Source: G963422445 sp963422445 (GTDB lineage: Bacteria; Pseudomonadota; Alphaproteobacteria; Thalassobaculales; Thalassobaculaceae). Taken from it: a stretch of 64,000 nt of DNA. The notes beneath the pieces are model-generated. The model made no database searches. It had not been told where the DNA came from and saw only the letters and a list, made by a program, of their open reading frames with translations. Below are positions 17,357 to 25,537 of the stretch, in pieces. Within the stretch, counting starts at the first letter, position 1, and every line of letters begins with the position of its first letter. The stretch covers positions 4,898,001 to 4,962,000 of the forward strand of contig OY729512.2 in the NCBI GenBank assembly GCA_963422445.2. The letters run 5' to 3'. A program made the position numbers and the translations under genes.

Positions 17357-17590
17357 TTTATTGTGGTTCTTCTTTCCGGACCGAGTGGATATGACCCGGA
17401 CGATCTCGCCCGGCTGAAGACCGAACGTGAATGCCACGGTTGCAAGCTTATCGGCGCCGACCTCTGGTGAGAAGATTTCTCCAACAGGAGTCTCGCCGAC
17501 ACCGATCTCAGGCAAGCCAATCTTTGGTGGACCGATTGCCGTGAAACAGATTCTGGCGAGGGACGCGCGGTGACGCTCCAACCCCGAGGT
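17357..17590 (+). pseudogene. Pentapeptide-repeat protein, N-terminal fragment
   Basis: Reading from the MITE edge: FIVVLLSGPSGYDPDDLARL, then ERECHGCKLIGADLW and a stop at 17451-17453, followed in a shifted frame by SLADTDLRQANLWWTDC. The hydrophobic start resembles the end of a signal peptide; CxGCxLxGADL is the usual entry to an A(D/N)LXX repeat domain. It lacks a start codon, being cut by the MITE, and its 3' end is cut by IS110. The repeat segment resembles the start of the gene at 19219. Confidence 0.65.
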
Positions 17591-17595
17591 CACGG

Positions 17596-19205
17596 CGTTG
17601 GCTGAGACCGCCAGGGTCGGCGCGGCGGAGACGAGCGGTGGCCTTCCCCGATGTGGTTCGAAGCGGTCCCGCGTAGCCGGCTGACGAGATGCGGGCCGCT
17701 CAGGCGGCCTTGAGTTCCGCGCCTACGGGCTCGATGTAGCCGTAGCGGCGGAGCATGCGGATCCACCGAGGAGCGTTGCGCTTGACCATCAGAGCGTCGT
17801 AGTCGGCCGTGCGGTCGTAGTCGGGCCTGCCGGTCTTGAGCCCCACATAGATGATGCGCAGCCTCTTGTGAGCGCCGGCGACGATGGCGCGCTTGTAGCC
17901 GCGCCGGGCGGCGAGGGCGCGGTGATGAGCCTCGAACTGGCACCCCTTGGTTCGGGCCGCGCCGTGGGCACACTCGACGAGGCAGGCGCGCAGGGTCCTG
18001 GAGCCCATGCGGGTGCGTGCGTTGCGGCGCTTGCCCCCGCTCTCGTTGTTGCCGGGGCAGAGCCCGGCCCAGGCGGCGAAGTGCTCCTTGGAGGCGAACA
18101 CGCCGATGTCGGGGCCGATCTCGATGAGGATGGTCGAGGCGGCGGTGCGGTCGATGCCGGGGATGGTGGTCAGCAGACGGAGCTGCTCCTCCCACGGTGT
18201 CATCTGCCCGTCGATCTTCCTGGTGTCGGACGCGATGCGCGCCTCAAGCGCGTCATGCTCCTCCAGCAGGTCGTTGAGCATGACGCGGTCGTTGTCGCCC
18301 AGGCTCAGGGAGAGCGCCTCGCCGCGCCCCTCCAGCTTGTTCGCAACGTGGCTGGTGAGCGAGGCGAGAATGACCTCGCGCGCCGTCCCCTGCGCCAAGC
18401 CGTTGAGGATCTTCCGGCCGTTGACGCCGAAGACGTCGGAGATGATGCCGCCGATGCGCGCACCGGCGCGGTCGATGATCTTCTGCACGCGGTTGCGCAC
18501 GGTGGAGCGCTGCCTGACCAGGACGCGGCGCTGGCGGCTCAGTGCGCGCAGCTCCCGGAACGGCTCAGGCGGAACGTGGGAAGGCGTGCAGAGCCCGAAC
18601 TGGCACACGCAGGCCAGCCACACGCTGTCCGCCACGTCGGTCTTGCGCCCCTTCAACTGCTTCACCTGACGCGCATGCACCAGGATCGCCTTGAGCCCGG
18701 CCGCCTCCAGGGCCGCGAAGGGCGCCTGCCAGTAGACCCCGGTCCCTTCCATCACCGCAGCCTCGACGCCGTGACCGGTCAGCCACGCGACCCTCTCCTC
18801 CAGACCGCTCGGCAGCGTGCTGAAGCAGCGCGTCTCCACCACCGGCTCACCCTCGCCCTCACAGAGGCGAACCGTCGCGGTGATCTCCATCTTGTGCACG
18901 TCCAGACCCGCCGCGCGCGGCCGGACGACGTGCAAGCCTTCCGTCTTCATCGCCTTCCTCCTCATTTGCGCTCTCGCCACGTCGGTATGCGATCACGCCG
19001 TGGCATCGCCACGGTGGAGGCGGGGACAGCGGTCGGAAGAACACGCATCCGACGAGCGGGTGCGGTGCAATTTGCCGCGCGGCCACGGCCACCGGCCGGG
19101 TACAATACGGGGTGCGGAGCCGGCCGCCGGAAGCAGTTTTGTCATCCGGAACTACGTCACCGATATAACGACACTCACACGTCCCCGCCTCCGCCAATAC
19201 CCATC
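17596..19205 (-). mobile_element. IS110-family element (ends approximate)
   Basis: The transposase at 17700-18950 is flanked on both sides by pentapeptide-repeat coding sequence, so the element probably inserted into or between such genes. IS110 elements lack clear inverted repeats and usually give no target duplication, so the limits given are estimates from where repeat-protein sequence stops and resumes. Confidence 0.65.
17700..18950 (-). CDS. IS110-family transposase (DEDD type)
   Basis: 416 aa from the ATG at 18950 (MKTEGLHVVRPRAAGLDVHK). The N-terminal RuvC-like DEDD domain has AGLDVHKMEI (first Asp), AAVMEGTGVYW (Glu) and KQLKGRKTDVADSVWLA (the two late Asp). The C-terminal transposase_20 domain has RLLTTIPGIDRTAASTIL and FAAWAGLCPGNNESGGKRR with the conserved serine. 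Complete length. Three residues just upstream of the start could also initiate but have no better ribosome-binding site. Confidence 0.92.
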   Translation of the reverse strand: MKTEGLHVVRPRAAGLDVHKMEITATVRLCEGEGEPVVETRCFSTLPSGLEERVAWLTGHGVEAAVMEGTGVYWQAPFAALEAAGLKAILVHARQVKQLKGRKTDVADSVWLACVCQFGLCTPSHVPPEPFRELRALSRQRRVLVRQRSTVRNRVQKIIDRAGARIGGIISDVFGVNGRKILNGLAQGTAREVILASLTSHVANKLEGRGEALSLSLGDNDRVMLNDLLEEHDALEARIASDTRKIDGQMTPWEEQLRLLTTIPGIDRTAASTILIEIGPDIGVFASKEHFAAWAGLCPGNNESGGKRRNARTRMGSRTLRACLVECAHGAARTKGCQFEAHHRALAARRGYKRAIVAGAHKRLRIIYVGLKTGRPDYDRTADYDALMVKRNAPRWIRMLRRYGYIEPVGAELKAA

Positions 19206-19218
19206 CTGACACAGCAGA

Positions 19219-19968
19219 ATGGGGGCAAGCGCAAGGAAAACGTCAGCCGAACCGCTCCTGTTTCATGCCACGGGGTGGCTCAGAACCGCGGGGACCATGA
19301 CTGTTTTGTCCGGTGCAGATCTGCGGCGGGCTGATTTGTCGCAAGCCAATTTCTGGTGGTCACGCCTCGCTGGCGCGCGTCTTGACGACGCGAACCTCGA
19401 ATGGGCCGTGATGTCTCGCGCCGAAGCCATGAGATCGCATTTCCGTGGTTCCAGGTCAAGAAATGCGGATTTCAGCGGCGCCAATCTGAGCGGTGCCGAT
19501 CTTTCGGGGGCCGATCTGTCGCGCGCCAATCTGCTTCAGGCCGTCATGCCTGATGCCCACTTCATCGACGCAGATCTGACGGAAGCCAATCTGCATCTAT
19601 CGGACTTGAGGTCCGCCGATCTGACTGGCGTGATGTTGGTCCGGGCCGCCGTCACTCGGGTCAACCTGGCTGGGGCGACCTTGGCGGGAGCGGTCATGAC
19701 CCACGCTAATTTCAGTGAGTCGACTCTGACAGGAATTGATGCGAGGCATGGTGATTTCAGCCACGCGGACCTTCCGAATACGGATTTTGACGGCGCCATC
19801 CTGGTTGGCGCGAAATTCGTCGATGCAGCTCTGTGGGCCGCGGACTTTACTGGAGCCGACCTGACCGACGCTGATTTTACCGGAGCTTCAATGCCCGATG
19901 TCGTGATGACCGGTACCCGGCTATGTCGGACCAGACTCCCCTTGGGCATGGACAGTTCGGGCTGTTAA
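19219..19968 (+). CDS. Pentapeptide-repeat protein (about 249 aa)
   Basis: Repeats of the form A(D/N)LXX dominate from about residue 30: SGADLRRADLSQANF, SGANLSGADLSGADLSRANL, DADLTEANLHLSDLRSADL, TGADLTDADFTGAS. These build a right-handed quadrilateral beta-helix. A plausible native start is the ATG at 19297 (MTVLSGADL); the sequence before it may come from the IS110 edge. Function is not inferable. The similarity of its first repeats to the fragment at 17478-17560 suggests a duplicated or split gene. It lies inside the segment that I infer was inverted. Confidence 0.75.
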   Translation: MGASARKTSAEPLLFHATGWLRTAGTMTVLSGADLRRADLSQANFWWSRLAGARLDDANLEWAVMSRAEAMRSHFRGSRSRNADFSGANLSGADLSGADLSRANLLQAVMPDAHFIDADLTEANLHLSDLRSADLTGVMLVRAAVTRVNLAGATLAGAVMTHANFSESTLTGIDARHGDFSHADLPNTDFDGAILVGAKFVDAALWAADFTGADLTDADFTGASMPDVVMTGTRLCRTRLPLGMDSSGC

Positions 19969-20130
19969 GGACACCGTGGTCGAAAACGCACGGGCCTTCA
20001 TTTGCCGGTGAAGTTTCGATTGAGCGCAATACTGTTGCCTTGATCAGGCCGGGTGCGGCAAAGGAACTGATCTACCGGTTTGACGCGACAGGCCCTGCGG
20101 GATCATGCTGGTGCCCTAATTTGCAGGCGG

Positions 20131-20895
20131 TTAGTTGACCGGCACCGCGCCTGACAGGGTTGGACCGATTTCCTCGCGCAGCACTAGGTCGGCATAGTCA
20201 TCTAACGGCGTCGGTTCGCGGTTGAGGATTGCCAGCTTGGCTCCGTGGTGTTTCGCGATGACCGGAAAGCTGTTGGCCGGTGAGACCACCAGGGAGGAGC
20301 CGATAGCGATGAACAGGTCACAGGCCAGACTTTCCTGCTCCGCCCGCCGCATCGGTCCCTCGGGCATGGCCTGACCGAAGGAAATCGTGGCTGTCTTGAC
20401 ACATCCGCCGCAGTCCCGGCACAGCGGGAGTTCGTCACGTCCGAGGAATGCCTGCTTGATGACGGCGAGTTCATGACGCAGCCCGCAGTCGAGACAGGTC
20501 GCGTAACTGCTGTTGCCGTGCAGTTCGATGATCTTGTTCTTCGGAACGCCGGAGACTTGGTGCAGGTTGTCAATGTTCTGCGTGATGATTGCCGAGACCT
20601 TGCCTCGCCTGACCAGTTCGGCGATGGCGTGATGTCCGAAATTGGGCTGTGCCTGCGCGAAAGTTTCTTCCATGGCGAAGCGACGGCGCCAGGTTTCCCG
20701 GCGCATGTCCTCGCTGGCCATGAAATCCTGGAAGTCGATCGGCGCCATTTTCGACCAGATGCCGCCCGGGCTCCGGAAATCCGGAATACCCGATTCCGTT
20801 GAAATCCCGGCACCTGTGAAGACGACGGCGTACACACTGTTGGCGATCATCGCGGCGAGGGCTGCGGATGCCGAAAATCCGGGGATTATATACAT
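20131..20895 (-). CDS. NAD-dependent protein deacylase, Sir2/CobB family, with MITE-derived start
   Basis: 254 aa. Rossmann NAD-binding motifs FTGAGISTESGIPDFR (about 26-41) and TQNIDNLH (105-112), catalytic His126 in ELHGNSS, and a zinc site with C134, C137, C159 and C162 (CLDCG..CRDCGG). It removes acyl groups from lysines using NAD+. The first five codons, MYIIP, come from the end of MITE G2, which also supplies GGAGAG 7-10 nt upstream. The original start (MNTNETGFS) lies at 17150 beyond MITE G1. The remaining protein is full-length and could be active. Confidence 0.92.
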   Translation of the reverse strand: MYIIPGFSASAALAAMIANSVYAVVFTGAGISTESGIPDFRSPGGIWSKMAPIDFQDFMASEDMRRETWRRRFAMEETFAQAQPNFGHHAIAELVRRGKVSAIITQNIDNLHQVSGVPKNKIIELHGNSSYATCLDCGLRHELAVIKQAFLGRDELPLCRDCGGCVKTATISFGQAMPEGPMRRAEQESLACDLFIAIGSSLVVSPANSFPVIAKHHGAKLAILNREPTPLDDYADLVLREEIGPTLSGAVPVN

Positions 20896-21061
20896 AGATT
20901 GACTCTCCTTCAGTTTCTGCGAAAGGTTGAACAGGAAATTCCCACATCCCGAGAACGTTCCTCCAAAAACAACTTGGTGGGCTGCATACGCTTATAGTTG
21001 GCAAACATCTTCCCGGCATCCTGAGACATTGCACCAGAGTCAACTTATGTATATAATCCCC
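20881..21061 (-). mobile_element. MITE-like element type G, copy G2 (181 bp, inverted)
   Basis: Identical to G1 except one base, in opposite orientation. Left flank GAAAATCC is the reverse complement of the left flank of G1; right flank CAATAAAA (21062-21069) is the reverse complement of the right flank of G1. Its left end provides the ribosome-binding site and ATG now used by the sirtuin gene. Transposon F2 starts 9 bp to the right. Confidence 0.9.
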
Positions 21062-21139
21062 CAATAAAAGGGGGATTATATACGAAAGTCACATTTTTCG
21101 CTTGACCCCGCCTCCGCTATACGAAAGTCGCAATTTGGG

Positions 21140-22143
21140 ATGTGGGACGATGGCTCAGAGGCCCCGGGCAAGGCTCACCGGGAAGGGATCAGCCTCACCA
21201 AGCTGATGAAGATGTTCCCGAGCGATGACGCGGCTCGCGAGTGGTTCGAGAGCAAGATTTGGCCGGACGGCGCGCACTGCCCGCACTGCGGTTCCGACAA
21301 TGTCCAGTGCGGGATTAAGCACAGAACAATGACGCACCGCTGCCGCGACTGCGATGGGCGCCCGATGTTCAGCCTGAGGTCGTGCAACATCATGGATGGA
21401 TCGAAGCTCGGCTATCAGACCTGGGCCATCACAATCTACTTGGTCACGACCGACCTGAAGGGTGTGCGCAGCATGAAGCTGCATCGCGCCTTGGAGATCA
21501 CGCAAAAGTCGGCGTGGCATCTGGCGCACCGGCTGCGCAAGGCCTTTGAGGGCGTCAACCCGCTGTTCAGCGGCCCCGTAGAAGCCGATGAGACCGACAT
21601 CGGGGGCAAGCGCAAGAACATGCCCAAGAGCAAGCGGTAAGGAACTGACGGGGCGCGGGGCGGTTGGTAAGACCATCGTGGTCGGGACGAAGGATCGCGA
21701 GAGCAACACGATCGCGGCGCGCACGGTTGAAGGTACGGACGGCGCGACGCTCAAAGGCTTCATCGGCGCGCACACCGCGCCGGGTGCGAAGGTGTTCACG
21801 GACGAGGCCAGCGGCTCTCAGGGCATGGACTTGCGACCATGAGGCCGTGAACCACTCGGCCGGCGCGTCCGTCCGGGGGATGGCGCACACCAACGGAATC
21901 GAAGCGTTTTGGTCCCTGTTGAAGCGGGGTTATCAGGGCCCCTTCCACCACTTCAGCGAGAAGCACTGCGACCGTTCCGTGACCGAGTTTGCCGGTCGCC
22001 ACACCATCCGCGAGGCCGACACCGCCGATCAGATGGGAATGATCGCCGCGGACATGGTGGGCAAGCGGCTCCGCTATCGTGACCTCGGCGGGCTGATCCG
22101 CCATGGCGCTGCAGGAGGTCGCCGGGGTCGAGCTCGATCTTGA
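21140..22143 (+). pseudogene. IS1595-family transposase (F2), two frameshifts
   Basis: Same protein as the F1 copy: zinc ribbon CPHCGSDN, VEADETDIGGKRKN, then a stop caused by one extra T after KSKR (21637-21640), continuation KELTGRGAVGKTIVVGTKD, a second one-base shift at 21832-21836, and NHSAGASVRGMAHTNGIEAF. The lesions match F1 base for base. Confidence 0.8.
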
Positions 22144-22803
22144 CCGCACCAGCCCGCCGAGCCTGACCGCTACGAGCCTGTCAGCAGCGTATGGGAGGGG
22201 AACGACGCGGACCTGCTGGAAGCGATGTTCGCGTTCTATCCGTCCATCCCGGTCGACCCGATCCTCGACGCAACCTACAACTACGGACGGTTCGGGAAGG
22301 GATCGGTGCGGCGCGTGGTCTCGATGGACATCGATCCCCGCTACAAGCCGATGATCGTCGGCGACAACCGGAAGATGGAAGGCATCCCCGACCCGACCTT
22401 CGGCGTGGTGGTCTACGATCCCCCGCATGTCGGCCCGCAGGGACGCGACAAGAGCCGCAAGCGGTTCGACGAGGATTTCGGCGCGACGGTCGAATGCGGG
22501 AAGCAACAGGGCTGGACGCTTAGCTACCTGTACCCGCCGTTTCTCGAACAGGCGAAGCGGGTATTGAAGCCGAAGGGTCTGCCGCTGGCGAAGATGACCG
22601 ACATGGTGAACTGCCACCGCTCTAAATGGCCGCATTGCGACTTCATGCGGATGGCCGACGAGGCTGGGTTCACGGTCTGCGATCTGATCGTGAAGATTCG
22701 GACAGGGCCGATGGTCTCGACGCAGTGGAAGAAGGCGCACCACGCGAGAAAGCGGCATTGCTTCTGGATCGTCTGTCGCAACGGGCAAAGCTGCGAGAGA
22801 TAA
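22103..22803 (+). pseudogene. DNA methyltransferase (F2), 7-bp deletion near the start
   Basis: It begins MALQEVAGVELDLDR like F1, but GAACCGC is missing between two ACCGC repeats near 22146, so the original start runs out of frame. The catalytic part from MFAFYPSIPVDPILD (22225) to the end at 22803 is open and keeps VVVYDPPHVGPQG. A shortened 192-aa protein could start at 22225, lacking 43 residues. F1 holds the intact version. Confidence 0.75.
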
Positions 22804-22868
22804 CCCGTGCGTGCGTATAAAACCCGCTCAGCGTCGATGAGCGGGGCCAGAATGCGGCGCGGGCTCTG

Positions 22869-23382
22869 ATGAGCTCCCCAGCCGCTTCGTTGCCACCCGA
22901 ACCGACCTTCGACGGTGCCGGCATCGAACGATCCACTATGGCGGACCGTTCGATGCCTACAGGGACATGACGGGGCCGATCTATGTCGGGAAGGCTGACC
23001 CGCCCGGCAAACGGCAGGGACGGTCCCGCACAAGAGCCGCACGGGTGGTTCTCCATGATCGGCTGACCAAACATGCCCGTTCGATAGAGCAGGCAGAGAA
23101 TCTCGACCTACGGGATTTCTCGTGCCGGTGGCTCGGTCTCGACGAGGGAGGGATCGGGCTAACCGAGCAGGTTCTGAGCGCCGAATATCGCCCAATGTGG
23201 AATGTGGTCGTGGCTGGCTTCGGGATCAACGATCCAGGCAAGGGACGCACGGGACAGCGGAAGGCGCAATGGGATACCCCCTGCATCCGGGCAGGCCATA
23301 CACACTCAACTTGAGGCCGCGCGACGAAACGTCAGGCGACATCCTGGCGGCGGTCCACTTAACACAGGAGGGGAAGAGATGA
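22869..23382 (+). pseudogene. Eco29kI-family (GIY-YIG) restriction endonuclease (F2), frameshifted
   Basis: ATG at 22869 (MSSPAASLPPEPTFDGAGI), then one base missing before IHYGGPFDAYRDM, then PIYVGKADPPGKRQG to GQRKAQWDT, and an extra CC before LHPGRPY. The arrangement equals F1. The GIY half (GAGI..IHY) and YIG-like half (IYVG) identify the nuclease fold; LHDRLTKHARSIE carries the Arg of the second helix and EYRPMWNVV the family-specific core. Confidence 0.75.
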
Positions 23383-23558
23383 GCAAGGAATCGAGAGAAC
23401 CCCACCCGATTGAACGGCGTACCGTTCGGGTGAAACCGCATGTCTACCAGCCGAGCAAGGCGGAGCTTGAAGAACCGGTGCGGATCGACGCAACGCCAGA
23501 CGAACTTGCGGCGGCGGTGCTGCGGCCCGTGCGAATGATCGAAGACCCGGACGCCTGA
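23379..23558 (+). CDS. Small cargo protein of transposon F2 (59 aa)
   Basis: Same as the F1 protein at 8245-8424, with AGGAGGGGAAGAG before the ATG. It is the last gene of the cargo module, overlapping the nuclease stop. Basic N-terminus, acidic C-terminal half; no family recognised. Its survival without frameshift in both copies contrasts with the broken nuclease. Confidence 0.7.
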   Translation: MSKESREPHPIERRTVRVKPHVYQPSKAELEEPVRIDATPDELAAAVLRPVRMIEDPDA

Positions 23559-23567
23559 CTTCCTGCT

Positions 23568-23592
23568 TGGAGGCCGGGGACGGAATCGAACC
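23568..23592 (-). other. tRNA 3'-end-like sequence inside transposon F2
   Basis: Reverse complement of the 8211-8235 sequence: a T-arm-like GGTTCGATTCC and acceptor strand ending CCA, 33 bp from the transposon tip. It is a remnant, not a gene. Confidence 0.4.
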
Positions 23593-23737
23593 GGGGCAAG
23601 ATTGTGACTTTCGTATATAATCCCCTTTTTATATTGGCACCAACTGTTTTCGGATGGTATCTGTTCCATACGATGGTTGCCGCATGGCCGGATAAGACGT
23701 CTTGCAAAGTCGATAATGAAGATGTGAAATGATGCAG

Positions 23738-24462
23738 AAAACAAACACAAGATGAATCTCTCATTATTCTCGATAAGATTGGGATCCATACCATTATGTT
23801 TCCTCATTTCTGAAATGATTGTTCTCGGAACTATCATCCCCATGTGCTCCAGATTCCGGTAATCACGATGCACATCTTTCAGTATCTCGTTCCGTGCAAA
23901 CCGCACACCCATCCGTATGCGTTCAGACGAATGTCGTTTGGCAGTCGGCCCGGTGAAACGATTTCCAGCCTTTTACTGTAAAAGGTCAGCTGAATCACCG
24001 TGCCGGTCAGCCAATAATCAAGTTGAAGCAGTGTGTTCACGATTCCTTCGCACAGCGCCTCAAGAGGATAAACTGATCGTTCCGCCTTCTTCCTCCAATC
24101 AGACCAACATCTGTTGACATATCGAAAGGGGAATTCATGGGGCCGCGTATCGCCGCGCGCTCCCGCACGCCACTGTTCTGTTCCGTTTCAGGATAAGCAA
24201 CAGCATCTATTTCGACATGAGGCAAGAACCGGTTTGGCACTTTATCAAACAGGAACATACCGCTTACCGTTATGCCTTCTCAGATCATGATTCCAGTGTT
24301 CACCAGCAGCGTTCGCCATGCGTCCTCATCGGCGTCGGCAAACATATCCTGCTGTCGAACGTTATCGAAATAGTTTCGCAAACGCCGGCCGTCCGGGTGG
24401 GTTACGGAAGCACCCGACACGGGCCTCGGCTCAGCTCGGGTAGATTCTCTTTTCCGAAACAA
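23738..24462 (-). pseudogene. AlbA_2/AAA_4-type ATP-binding regulator, decayed
   Basis: On the minus strand from 24462: THPDGRRLRNYFDNVRQQD, DAWRTLLVNTGIMI, an in-frame TGA (24280-24282), then VSGMFLFDKVPNRFLPHVEI and AVAYPETEQN. Recognisable sequence resumes at 23912 with GVRFARNEILKDVHRDYRNL and EHMGMIVPRTIISEMRKHNG, the C-terminal signature of proteins with an AlbA_2 DNA-binding domain and a divergent AAA_4 module. The middle is missing. These proteins occur as putative regulators and in defence islands. It is clearly inactive. Confidence 0.65.
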
Positions 24463-24488
24463 CCACCATCGATGCCACCCTCGAGCTC

Positions 24489-25399
24489 ATGCGCGAATGG
24501 TATGATGGTTACCGCTTCGCCCGACAAGCCGAGACGAGCGTCTACAACACCGCCATGGTGTTGTACTTTCTAACGCCGGACGAGCTGATCGACCACAACG
24601 TACGCATCGATTACGGCACGCTGCGGCATCTCCTCGTGGTGAACCGGCAGGCCGCAGCGCGGCAGGCCGACATCAACGGCAATTTCGACATGCTGCGCGA
24701 CATCATCGCCGATGGAAGGGCGAAGACCCGGATCAGCATCAGTTTTCCTCTCCAAAGATTGGCCGACCGGAAGAACTTCCTGTCCCTGCTGTATTATTTC
24801 GGGCTGTTGAGCATCCACGGCAGTGATCACGTAAGATCCGATCTCGCGATCCCGAACCAGACCGTCCGGCACTTGATGTACGGCTACCCGCGCGATGCCT
24901 GGGATGACGCAAGGCTGTTCCCGGCAAACATGGACGACTTGATCGCTCTGATGAACGATATGGCTTACGCAGGCACATGGCGACCGGCCTTCGATTATTT
25001 GAGCACTGTTCTCGCCCAGCAGACCGGGATCTGCGATTACATGTTCGGCGAGAAGGTTGTGCAGGTCGTCCTGGCGACGCATTTCGGTCTGACGGAGTAT
25101 TTTCTGGTTCGGTCCGAGTACGAATTGAACAAGGGCTATGCGGATCTCTACCTTGAGCCGGATCTGGCCCGGTTTCCCGGCATGATTATGGCTACGTGAT
25201 CGAGCTGAAGTATCTGAAACGCAACGAGACCGGGGACCGGCCGGTGGCGGCGTTGGCAGAGGCGCAACGGCAACTGCGGGGATATCTGGCCGATGCGACC
25301 CTGGGGCGGCGCCATCCGACGGTCCAGCATGTCGGTCTGGCGGTCGTATACCGGGGCCGGGAGATGATGGCCTGCGAAGCGGTCACGGCGGAGCGTTGA
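24489..25399 (+). pseudogene. AAA-ATPase-like / PD-(D/E)XK nuclease protein, C-terminal part, frameshifted
   Basis: It opens at MREWYDGYRFARQAETSVYN, the WYDGY region of the AAA-ATPase_like family. A long helical region follows (RISISFPLQRLADRKNFLSL, LLSIHGSDHVRSDLAIPNQT). The C-terminal PDDEXK_9 nuclease core has YELNKGYADLYLEPD (catalytic Asp) and, after a one-base shift near 25190, YVIELKYLKRNE (the E-x-K). The N-terminal ATPase half is absent. A fragment of the N-terminal half of the same family sits at 63540-64000. Confidence 0.75.
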
Positions 25400-25537
25400 A
25401 CACCGGCGGGCAAAGCAGGCGATCGCAGTCCGATAGACGTGCCAGTCACGAAGGACCGCAATGGGACGCGCGGTCCTCCATCAATCTCACCATTCTTATC
25501 CGCAGACAGTACGACGCTCCGACCGTCATACCCGCTG

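Larger units (their letters stand above)
21071..23625 (+). mobile_element. IS1595-family transposon with restriction-modification-like cargo, copy F2
   Basis: 2555 bp, inverted relative to F1 and nearly identical, with GGGGATTATATACG ends. It has the same transposase and nuclease lesions as F1 plus a 7-bp deletion in the methyltransferase start region, which accounts exactly for the length difference. Flanks AATAAAAG and TTTTTATA do not match. It lies between MITE G2 and the decayed AAA_4 gene. Confidence 0.85.

Noticed and set aside
17868..19334. 488-codon plus-strand open frame opposite the IS110 transposase
   Set aside because: The minus-strand DEDD transposase with all catalytic residues explains this region.
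8170..21079. Inversion between F1 and F2 like the one between the MITEs
   Set aside because: I compared all four 8-bp flanks in both orientations; none pair up, so there is no evidence of reciprocal exchange here.
8178..23625. F1 and F2 as the ends of one large composite transposon
   Set aside because: The outer flanks (TAAAATTT at 8170-8177 and TTTTTATA at 23626-23633) are not a target duplication, and the interior has its own complex IS history. Two separate insertions explain it as well.
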